This document shows positions 49,643 to 61,203 of a stretch of 64,000 nt of DNA, piece by piece. The translations under genes and the position numbers were made by a program. Location of the stretch: assembly GCF_964340395.1 (NCBI RefSeq), contig NC_135556.1:15080910-15144909 (forward strand). The letters are read 5' to 3'. Below the pieces are notes generated by a model that worked only from the letters and a program-made list of their open reading frames with translations, was not told where the DNA came from and searched no databases. Position 1 is the first letter of the stretch. Each line of letters opens with the position of its first letter. The DNA comes from Glandiceps talaboti (lineage: Eukaryota > Hemichordata > Enteropneusta > Spengelidae).

Positions 49643-50841
49643 AGTAGTTACTAAACTAAATACTAGTAATGCAGCTCTAGTAATGGCCCATAGCTGTATC
49701 ATTAATGTCATTTCATTTTACAGTGACTGTGAACATACCAAAATTGTCAACTCAAAGCGGGCAGAGAAGTAATTTTACAGGTGTACAGGTACATTTCTGA
49801 TTTTAGGCCTTATTTAGGCCTCTCACATCAGATCATGGTTAACTATAGTCTTATCAGTGCGTATGCTTGCTTAGTCTTCAATTTAAATTTCATTTGCAAG
49901 TCCTTCCCAGTGTCTATCTAAACGTCTCTCAAAACTATATACATTTGGTGCATCAACCACATGATTAATTAGAAACAGCATTAGACATATTTAGTATTCA
50001 TATGTGTTGATTTGGTAACACTGGTCACTTGCAAACCGAATTTTTTTTTTTCTGAAATCTTTGGGTAAGATTCATAGAATAAGTATATGTTGAGAGTGGC
50101 ATCTACTCCAGATAATGTTAAGGTATTTAATTAAGAAGTGCAGCTGCGATGTTTTGACTTGCAATTTTTCTAAATCTGCACATTTCTCACACCTGGAGGA
50201 GTGATGAGGTCAAAGGTTAGAGTTCAATTGGCATAAGGTCATGTTGTTGTAGAGGAATATAGAGGATACATTGTTCTGCATGGCTGACATGCAACTAACC
50301 CTGACTAGCACTCCTTCAAAGTAAAGCAATAACTCTTAAACATTACTACCGTGTTGTCCTCCAGTTAAGTACAATTTCTACTGTATCCTAGCATAAGGTA
50401 ACATTGTATTATAGAACTGTGTGTAATATGATATAAAGTTATCACTCGGAGACCCTGTCATAATTGTTGCATTGTTGTAGGAGTTGACTATACAAATGGA
50501 TTACCATTGCGTGATTGTAAGGCAGGTGTTATGCAAGGCAGCTAGCTTAAAGTTGAAAGTGTCTGCATGAAGTTGAGTCTTCAGCCATTTAACTTGTGTT
50601 ATGTGTTATGTGACATAATTAAAGGCCAGGGTTTCAATCCCAAGGTTCTTCTCACATTAGTGTTATATTATCAGTGAAGCCATAAGGAATCGATCGGATC
50701 ATTATTTTGTGCTAAACCAATCTTTTCCAATGTATCTCTGGCAGACAAGTGTTGCACACCGAGGTTCAGTTCTAATATGAACTATGCCTTGAGGAAAATT
50801 GCAACAGATATACCCACCAGAAATGTTATATGTATGGATAT

Positions 50842-50842
50842 A

Positions 50843-50873
<31 letters not shown>

Positions 50874-50973
50874 TGTATGTATGTGTGTGTGTATGTATGT
50901 ATGTATGTATGTATGTATGTATGTATGTATGTATGTACGTACGTACGTACGTACGTACGTATGTATGTATGTA
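50842..50973. repeat. (TATG)n-(TACG)n microsatellite
   Basis: Tetranucleotide run whose centre changes to ACGT units near 50937-50960. Confidence 0.95.
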
Positions 50974-51330
50974 TTGTTATTTTTGTTTTATATTGAAATA
51001 TGAATTCATATATAATAGAAAAAATGTAATTCTATGTGCATAACATTTGAAAAAAACAACACCTTTGTCTTGGTTTTCAAGCCCATGTGTTCATATTTAA
51101 ATTAAACCCCAAATGTTTGAATACCATGTTTTGGACTAGTTCTATCTTATCAGTGTAGCCATAAGGATTACGTTGGACCATTCTTTTGTTCTGGACCAAC
51201 TTTTTCTCTGTAGCTCTGTCAGACAACTGGTTTTAAAACACCAAAATGACGTATTGCTAATCCGACATTGACCTTTAACCACATTACAGTACAAACAGGG
51301 TTGCCTTTGCATTTCACTCATGTGATGACA

Positions 51331-51335
<5 letters not shown>

Positions 51336-51371
<36 letters not shown>
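51336..51371. repeat. (CA)18 microsatellite
   Basis: A perfect CA run between two short dispersed repeats. Confidence 0.95.
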
Positions 51372-51373
<2 letters not shown>

Positions 51374-52010
51374 AAGACAACTTCAAATGCAAAATAAACT
51401 ACATGTATTGTTGAGAAGCCATTCACAGTTGAGATGTAGAAGTAGACATGTTGATTATTAATAGGAATGTAAACAACTGAAGCCATCAAAATCATCAAGT
51501 CCGTGTGGAGTTTTTTTATTCAACTGGAGCCTGATTCTACTGTACTGTTTTGAAAGAATAGCAATGCTTTATCACTTTTCATTGGGTAAAGAATCCCACT
51601 GTATGTGTTGTGTCTCTGTTATTGTTAGTCTAAAGATGAAATGTGTCTTCGTGTCAAAAACATCATGTACTGTGAGTGAACCACAAAGGCAACACCATTT
51701 GTACTGAGAGTGTGTCTGTTGCAGATGTGATGCAGTGTTACACTGACTTGTGCATTATCCTTGGACCAAATGTTTTAGATGAAAATGATTTGATAAGGTT
51801 TTGTATGTACCTTCTTTAATAATTCCATAAATTTTCTGTCTGTAACTCATAATCACATGAGTTCAGAGGGTCACACGTTTATTTGATTTCCACTACAAGA
51901 AGAGGTTGGTATATTTTGCCACCTCCACCTCCAACCATACAATACAAAGAAATCCTGAAAGGTTGTGTCTCCAAGTCAGATTCCTAACCTGCAGGAAGTG
52001 AGATGTTATC

Positions 52011-52330
52011 TTAGGCCTAAAAAATATTTGGTTCCGGTTACCCGACCCCTACCTAGTTTTTCACTGAAGAACTTTAACTTTTTTTACGTATTCGAGAAAA
52101 AAAATAATAAAATCGCGAAAATTGTGTCGCAAGAAATAGTGGATGCGAAACTGGTGAGAAGAAACACATAACAGAGCGACCATATATGGAAAACAGTGGA
52201 AAACAGAACTACCTGAACTAGACACTCATATATGAAAAAATATATAGAAACAAAAAATTAAAAAATCTACCTACACCACCTATTCTAAAATTGAGCGTAA
52301 TCAGAACCACACAATTTTTGTTACGCCTTT
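52011..52330. mobile_element. TIR element, diverged copy 2, opposite orientation
   Basis: Shares, in inverse order, the ACCACACAATTTTTGTTACGCC end and the CGTATTCGAGAAAAAAAATAAT and GTTTTCCA/TGGAAAAC blocks with 42761-43145. Confidence 0.65.
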
Positions 52331-54813
52331 AATAGCAAAGTTGAATAGACATTGCACTTTCTACTGTCTGAATTTCCACTACTGCGGCTCAGTTTTGTAG
52401 CCATATATCACTACATATCGTTTAATATGTATGTGTATGTACAAGTATTACTCATCTTGGAGCTTCCTGCCAAAATAGTATTCAAGGGATGGGTTTCAAA
52501 ACAAATGTGAACCCATGCATAACAAAAGAAATTCATATAGATAACAGATAGTCATAGAATGATATGGTTCATTGGTGTTCAGGTTGTAACATCCCTGTAT
52601 GGATATGGAAACAGGTGAAACGTTTTGGTGTATTACGTAAAACATACACAGTGTAATAACAATGTAAATAGAAATGTTTCTTTTCATTCTACTTGTTACT
52701 GGTAGACCGTAGTTGGTTTGGTTATCTATTGAGAGTTGAAATAAACCACATTGGAATGCAGGGCGGTAGTCTTTTTTTAATCAGGTGGTGATCGTTGTGT
52801 ATGGATAGCTACAGTGTAATTGTGTTGTTTTCCTTTATCTGCACTTTCTGAAGTAACGTTTACCATTATTATCCAACTCAGACTTTGTTGATGCTCAATA
52901 TTTACCCATCAATTGTCTCGTCAACCAAATTTAGCTATGAGTTGGATAGTGTGACAAATAAGCTAATAGCCAAAAGGTAGTAAATTCACCAGTGTCTGAT
53001 GAAAATATTACTGTATCTAAAGAAAGAAAGTCTTTTATTTCCGACAACAGGTGTGGATAAAAACTTGGAACTTTTTGAATAAAACGACTGACCTAGGGAG
53101 TCTAAATCTAATCGCCAAGAAGCAGGGTACTATGTGCAGATCACGGTGACTCAGTGGTTCGGTCCATAATCGGTTATTCTCAAAAAGTAGACCTACACAT
53201 TTTTTTTGTTTATCAAGTTGAAAACTCGTGGCATCATTTGAAATTATAACTAAAGATTAGCTAAAATTATATATTTGTAATTAGAATCGAATAGCGTTTT
53301 CCCCTGGAAGTACTTTCTCCATGGTATATGGCAATCAACTTCTACTTTGCTTTGCTTTTAATAAGTAATAAATGAGTTTACACTTTTTTTGAAGATTTTG
53401 TAAATGTAAAAAAAATGGCCACCGTCTAGTGACTAGACTTCACTGAATATCGAATATTGCCTTATATTTAGTCTTTACATGGAAGTCTTACCCTGTTATA
53501 CTTTCATGGTCTGTACTTATGGTCACAAGAATCTTGTCCGTGATTTATTTATTTACTTATTTATTTGAGATGTCTACAGGATTGCCCCATTTACAGACAG
53601 TCAGAAATTGGAAAAGACTAAAATACATACAATATTTACAAAACAAATATAAACACACAGATGAAATTAAAAAAAGTTCCATAAAATTCACCATTTCTTT
53701 TTATACAGGACCTTTTTTTCTAAAATTACTGAGACTGGAAAATATGACAGCGTTTTTGCAAGGTATTGATAATCTGAAGGTCCTTGGTATAACGAGTGTT
53801 AAAACTATTTTAAAGGTGAAAGAGCCATTTAAACAGTTATATACAAAGACTGCATCCAGTAATTTCCTACGAGATTGAAGACTTTGACTATTAGAATACT
53901 GACCGTACTGCAACCGAGGCTATCTCTTTTGCCATGTGGCGTGGGACGATTTTCCGAAATAAAGGTAATTGCGAAATTTAAGTATGTCCTCTTACGACTC
54001 TCCCGCACCAAGCTTGTAGATAGATTGATTTACACTGTTGACAACTATAGGTATTGTTCTGATAAAGCAACTTTCAACTAGTTTGTTTTGCTGTAGGATT
54101 GGTTATTCTATAAACTATATACAACCATAATATTTTCACCCTGACAACTATTCACATGCCCGACAAAGAGCTTGGGTAATGTTTATTTATCTATCTACAG
54201 ACTACACCACAATAATTGTGTACAACACAATATTTATAAATGTCCACCCTGCCTCCGTTTCTAATGATGTCTCGTTAGGACCTAAACCAACATTACATTG
54301 ACAAGAAATATTGTGACTATAAAAAAATAAAACAAGAATCGATCAAAATGGACAACAAGAACAGCAAAAGCACATCCCATTTTGGCATGTACATACATTT
54401 GAACTATTTCGTTCTCTCGAAGTATAAAGACGCTGCTATTCTGTGTGGAAACCCCATCACTACCCTTATTCACTTTTCGGTTTACTCAACATTATTTTGA
54501 AATCGGCTAAGTTTAGTATGTGCGACAGAAGCAGAATATCCTAGCCTTGAATCGTAATCGGTTTTACTCGAGGACATTGATTGGTATATGAAGTCGTCAA
54601 ATTTTCACAAATTTTCTGTGGCATATAATACACACAAAGACACGTTTACTGGATAGGCGTTGGTCAGTCGTAGGGTAATTGTAGTTTGATGTCTTCATTG
54701 TCAACATTTAGTCGTACAAAGGATAAGGAGATTGTATAGAAATAACGTAGTCCTTGATATCCTTTCATTAGTTGGAAATTGTTGCCGCATTATGTTGGCA
54801 CCGCTACAAATTG

Positions 54814-55256
54814 GTCATGTTGAGGTCAACATTCGGACTACTGAGAGGGGTAGAATGACAAGGAAAGGTAATGTTGAGATCAACATTCGTACTACGGAGG
54901 GAGGTAGATGTCTAGAACGGATCATGTTGAGGTCAAAAATCGCACTATGGAAAAAAGTAGACAATATATGAAGAGTAATGTTGAGGTCAAAAATCGCACG
55001 GTGGAGAGATGTAGATGACGAGGACTGGTAATCTTGAGGTCAAAATTCGTTACAGAGAGAGGTAGATGACTAGAACTGGTAATGTTGGTCAAAAATCGCA
55101 CTATGGAGTAAATTTGTAGATTGACTATAGTATTGAGGTCAAAACTCGCACTGTGATATATATATGACGGACGGGCAATGTTGAGGTCAAAATTCGTACT
55201 ACAGAGCAAGGTAGATGACTAATTTTGAGATAAAAAATCGCACTATGAAGATATAT
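54814..55256. repeat. ~58-bp degenerate minisatellite
   Basis: About eight units built on TAATGTTGAGGTCAAAAATC then GCACTATGGAG and GGTAGATGAC. Most units keep a CpG in the TCG/TCGCAC block. Confidence 0.85.
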
Positions 55257-58133
55257 AGAGGAGAGGGGAACATATAGCAATAGGTCTATAGAAATAGAAA
55301 CGAACGTTTAGTGAAAAGTTGAAATAGGGACGAAGATGCATGGAAATAATGAAATGAAAATTGGCGAAGATTTTTTTTTAAGTCCCGTAATTTTGCAGGA
55401 TTATAAAGAATTTTATCTTGTCTGGATAGGTAGTAATTAAATGGAAAATTCGTGATTTCATTATTTTCCCCTCGGGACATAAAACAGACAATTCAATAAC
55501 GGAGAGATGTCAATAGGAAGATAGGAACAGATCAATTGAGGTTGATTTAGCAGACATTTGGGACGACATCATCTAGGAAGAAGTGTTTGTTGGAATTGAA
55601 TGATGTGTCAGGGGGTAGAAGTGAAAGACAGATAACGATAAGGATGCTGAGATGATCCCTTAACTTTACTAGCATCCAGAGACTGTTAAATTTGTTCGAG
55701 GGTAATAATTATGAACGTGTCTTAATCTACTATGATTTAGTACTATAGACCGTTTTATTAATCATCTTAGTATTGGTCGGCTGTGCGCGGCGCATGTATC
55801 CATGACAACAGTATCCGTGACAACGTAATGAAAAAGTAGGATGGATAGCTTTAAATGGGGATGACCTCATACGACATGAACTTGTTGCTATGGGTAGCTT
55901 TAAAGGTTGCACGTGCAAAAGAAATTCTATAATTCTGCTGTCCGAGTTTCGGATAACAGCATGATTCAATAATCATGCAACTCAACGGTGTATTACAAAA
56001 CCAGCAACAGTGTTTCATATTAAAGGAATGCGTGCGAATGATAAATGTAAACTGTCAAGCCATTTTAGCAGAATTAATGTTATGGCATCATAGTACACTG
56101 TTAAATATTTCGTTATCATCACATGTTTCTGCGAACGTTTTACCAAACAATCGTATTCAGTGTTGATATATACAGCAGAATTGGATGAGAATGGGTAGGC
56201 ATTTCAAATTTTCTGTTATGAACAGTTTGAAAATTGATTTACGGCTTGGAAGGTCTGGCTCACTTGTTTCCCGCTGTTACTTATGATGGCCATGCCATGC
56301 AATGTCTTTCATACTAACAATCCGGTCTGATTACCTGAAAAAAAAAACCCACAGGAAATGATTTGAATAAACACGCACGTAATCTTACAACGAATAGAAG
56401 GCATCATTTGGCTTACAATCATATTTAGAGTTGATTGAATAAAATAAATTAATTGTGAAATATTGTGGAACTAAACGAAAATCACACCATTAAATACTTG
56501 CTGGGGTGAACGAACGGCAAGATCTTTCTACGATGACGTAAAGTTACGTGAGACCCAACAGTCAAACCTTACTAATGTGTCTACCAGTGCTATTCATCAA
56601 CGTGGTCTCCTTACCATAGTTATGATCCAACCTCAAATGAAAGTTGCTGAAGCGAATGAACTCAAAATGGGACTCCAGCAAAGTACATTTATTATCCGCA
56701 TACCGGGCACTAGCTTTTTCTTTACAAACGCTATCCAGAAAGAATTGTTTTTTTTTACGCATCACTGTGCTCACCCTGAGGGGTCTAAATCAGATATCAC
56801 AAGTGTCCTCGTGCGTATATGACCAAACATGTTTACAGGTATCGCTAACTAAAACTAATTGTTACCAGGTGCACGCCAGATACATGATGTATATAACGTA
56901 AGATGATTGAAAACCTAACTGAAATAATTAAAAATGAAATCTCACGCCTCTATCAGTAATTTATTGACAAACACTTTAACGAAGACTCGTCTAGTTCTAA
57001 GTTCGACTACACTGATGACGTCATTCTCGTTAATTATATTTTAAAACTAATGGGGGTATTCAACTTCTGTTATTAGGCAATATATAATCGATAAATAGTA
57101 TTGATTTAATCATAATAGCGGGACACGTCCACAATCTATGATTTACTACTTCGGAAATGGATGTTTTATGGTCCTAATCTGTCCTTTGTTGAGTTATAAA
57201 GGTAAAAAAAAAATCGTAAAATAGAGAGAAACCACAGTTAGTTGCCTTGATTATAATCATTATGTAGCCACAGTAAATAGAGACAAACAATGGACCGTGA
57301 TTATAATGGATTACAAGGACTGCCAGTTTGCATAAAGTGATGTGTAAATAACAAAATCATTTGGGAAGCTATCAACACATTAGAGGCTGAGTGGAACGTT
57401 GAGTTTTCCCAGCAACCGTTAAAGCAAAGACATTTTCAGAGTGCTATATCGAGTGGCCCCCCATCCTCCTCGGATGAAGCTATGGTCGTGATATCACCTA
57501 GCAACCAAACCATGCGCCGACACGCGCAGACATCAGACATCTACTTGTGATGTTGAAACATAATAAGTCGACTTAGAACATTACAGTGTAATTACGCATT
57601 TCGGATCATATTAGACTTTCGTAAGTGAAAACGATGAAGACTTGTCAATTATGATACTCGCAAAGTGTGCTTGGGTTCTACATCAAAGAAAGGACATCGG
57701 AAATTGGAAAAAAAAGCAACCTCGGGGTAGCAACAACCTGTTGATTAGAGTAAATCACGTGACTCTTCTCATTACACATGGAAGGGTGATAGGGGCCCGT
57801 ACATCTTCATCGGCTGATATATATATATATATATATACGGCGTATTGAAGCAAGATGTCCCTCGAGAACACAAGCCCTCTGATGATTTCTTCAATGGATC
57901 GTAACGATAACTTTTATGCAGTGGTTTGAGGGTTTTAAAGCTATATCTGAATTGGATAGGTTTTAAATTACTACATCCATTCAACATATTCGACAAAAAG
58001 AAACATGCAAGTCCTGGTCATGTTTCAACATTTATTTTTACATAATGGACAACCATGTCAAAACTGCTATAGGTCGACGTTCCACTGATGATATCGATGG
58101 TTATAACACAAGATAACAAGAACCCCTTTTTAT

Positions 58134-58173
<40 letters not shown>

Positions 58174-58180
58174 ATATCTA
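58134..58180. repeat. (CTAT)n microsatellite
   Basis: About ten CTAT units ending in TATATATCTATG. Confidence 0.93.
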
Positions 58181-58657
58181 TGCATATCTGTTAATTCGAT
58201 ATGGTAAAGCTGGTTAGATAAGCCGGGGAGATAAGATTACAATTTGACTTATCCAAAACACATACGATAGGATAGAACTGGTTATAATTAGCTCTATCAC
58301 AGACAAGGATGTATGTGGCTCTATTATTATGGCCGATGATTTATTAGTTTTCCTACATGGCAGCTTTTTCAATTAACCTCGGAGGCGTGTAGAGATCTAG
58401 GAGGCATTACCCACCAACCGTCAATAGCACAAACAAACGATTTTTCCTAGCAGTATTAATCCCAAAGTTTACGAAATTTACTGATAGAAAGTTTAACCAG
58501 CCTTCTCGCTAAAAGCATATACGTTGCTCCAACGTTTATGACAGTAAAAATGACATTAGGTGAACGTCATGCCGTGGACGGATAATGTTGGTTGGTTTAG
58601 AAAGCACAAAAACGTGACGTAGTGTGACAACAAGATTTCTATATATCAGATTATGCT

Positions 58658-58660
<3 letters not shown>

Positions 58661-58722
<62 letters not shown>

Positions 58723-58770
58723 TTGGTCGGTCTGTCTGTCTCTTTGTGTGTGTATGTTGGTTGGTCGGTT

Positions 58771-58806
<36 letters not shown>
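58661..58806. repeat. (TG)n – GGTC/GTCT – (TG)n compound microsatellite
   Basis: Two TG runs (58661-58719 and about 58776-58806) separated by a duplicated TTGGTCGGT.TGTCTGT segment. Confidence 0.92.
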
Positions 58807-58810
<4 letters not shown>

Positions 58811-58946
58811 CACACTGAATAAGTTCTAAGTTTGTATTACTTTTTATGTTTTCCAAACTGTTTAGATATGAAAGGTCGTACGTGTTTCCTATCTTGACGA
58901 TTTCTCCAACTTCCCAATTTGACACTTTTGAATATTGATACCAGTG

Positions 58947-58947
58947 C

Positions 58948-59008
<61 letters not shown>

Positions 59009-59009
59009 G
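58947..59009. repeat. (GTCT)15 microsatellite
   Basis: A pure GTCT run. Confidence 0.96.
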
Positions 59010-59550
59010 CCGAATTAAATACTCTATTCATGGTATGCTGTTTGTTCAGGCTTTTTGTCGCTCTCAGAACCAGTCGAACTAGACGAATTCCTGGCCATGG
59101 CGTACTACCAATTCAATATGCCTGTCTAAGTTTACCATGCTTTAAATAAACGATTATGATGATGAACTACCTTAGGATAGAGTTTATTCGAATGGAGATA
59201 TTTCAGACGGTAGTTTACAGGTGAAATGAATGATTCTATATGGTCCACCAAAGCTCTTACGAAATTTCTTGCTGCAGCCTGGCATAATAGCTGATGTGCT
59301 TTTTCTCTGACTGTAAATACGTTCCGCGAAGCTTTTTCTATCGTATTTTGACCTGTGCTTGTTCAATATTTTGTTTTATAACCATGCAAATTTCAACATT
59401 TTTTCACGTTAAAACAGGTAAAATTGTGATAATTTACTTCTTTTTCCGTGTAAATTTTCTTAGTACGGTAGTAGCTTTGGTCAATTTTTCTTTAAAATCA
59501 CATTCCATGCCTCTTAAGACTACAAGTTGAATTTAAACAGTACAGTCTGC

Positions 59551-59573
59551 AAACAAACAAATAAATAAATAGA

Positions 59574-59620
<47 letters not shown>

Positions 59621-59623
59621 AAG
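59551..59623. repeat. (AAAT)n microsatellite
   Basis: About 18 units, beginning with AAAC units and one GATA variant. Confidence 0.95.
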
Positions 59624-60997
59624 ATAAAAAAATAAATGAAATAAATACAATTCCGACCTACCTACCCTATTTCTGAAGTGTTATTGGAAATTTCCTGAAG
59701 TCGTAGTTAAATGTCGTGATTGTAACATGCACTGTAGAGCAAGAGCATCTGAATAAAAAAAAATGAAGAAATGTAGTACTCTTAGGTTTCTTTTTATAGC
59801 CATTGCGCCTGATATCTCGTAGTAATCAAATATTATGATAAAATACATAGAGACGACGTTGTGGGCGTGGATGCAGTAAATCAGTGTCAAATGAAGTGTG
59901 TAAGCCAACAATCCAGTATTTGCAACTTGAAATGAGGGCTTTCTCTCTCAGCTCCTCAATGCTGTTGTCTAATTTCTGTAGCGAACGTTTTAATCTTAGC
60001 CGCTGGAGAGAGCTCTCTCCGACGTCTATGTTTCAATTTATCTTTTTGTGCTGTCTTCAGAAAAACAGCGAAATTTGAGACATGCCGTTGTTGTCAGTTG
60101 TTCGCAGCCGTCGGACATTTCAATTCACGTTCGAACAAATCATCACAAACACTGTCGTCATAGAGTACCTGTGTAAGCCTTTGTTTGGCGTCTTTTGTGT
60201 ACCATTAACACAGCTTCTTTATAGGGTTGTACAATTTGTCTATGTCTAACCACTTCTGTTCTGTACAGATCACACTGAAAAAAAGTCATTGTTCTGCTAT
60301 GTTATTGCAATGTACAGCAACTCTATTCTCCTATCAAAGTTCAAACTTGTTAGAATTTTTGCCAAAATATCTCTCAATATTCAAAGGACGGTCCCAATAG
60401 TCTTGGTCCTGTAGGAAATGGGTAGACCCATTACTAATCACGGTATTGTTGGGTTGAGCGTTATTCATGAAATTTTCCTTATTTCTGGCCTGATATTTCC
60501 TGGCTTTGTGCCACAAAGACTACTATATTCACTCCACACTCTGTTTAATTTAGTTTAGTGTACATTGTATGTTCGGGGAGTCGACCATTTTACTCTCAAA
60601 TGAGCCAAGATTAAAGTGCCGACTTTTCCATATAACACGTTTCACTCACAGTATACGTTTGTCGGAGTTGTCAAATCAAATTAGTTGTCAATACCCCCTG
60701 TTATCATGGATGGTACCTTCGGGTCTCCATTGGCGCCTACAAAAAGTACATGACACTGACCAGATAAGGGTCACATATCACGTACGCGTGTTAATTTATT
60801 ATATGTATATGTATATTGTATACAATGTTAATGTTATAAATAGCACAAGTGTGACGAAATGTGTACGTGACTGGCGAAGTAGTAAATAATTCCAAATTTT
60901 GCTATGAAATGTCCACACTGTTATGTTACTACAAGGAATGGAACAAGTGGGTATGTTCCAATGTTCCAGAATATATATATATATCAGCTTGTGCGTG

Positions 60998-61064
60998 CGT
61001 ATGTACGTACGTACGTGCGTACGTACGTACATACATACATACATACATACATACATACATACAT

Positions 61065-61099
<35 letters not shown>

Positions 61100-61203
61100 T
61101 ACACACACATACATACATACATACATACATACATACACACATACATACATACATACATACATACATACATACATACATACATACATACATACATACATAC
61201 ACA
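60998..61203. repeat. (ACGT)n-(ACAT)n-(AC)n compound microsatellite
   Basis: About 200 bp: GTACGTACGT at the left, then long ACAT runs with embedded AC dinucleotides. Confidence 0.96.

Noticed and set aside
50620-50640. tRNA-like B box GGTTTCAATCC
   Set aside because: No A box at the right distance and no cloverleaf could be drawn; kept only as a hint for a possible SINE.
53519-53878. 119-residue plus-strand frame (lysine/leucine-rich)
   Set aside because: Reads somewhat protein-like but shows no motif, recognised family or matching exon partner; not enough for a call.
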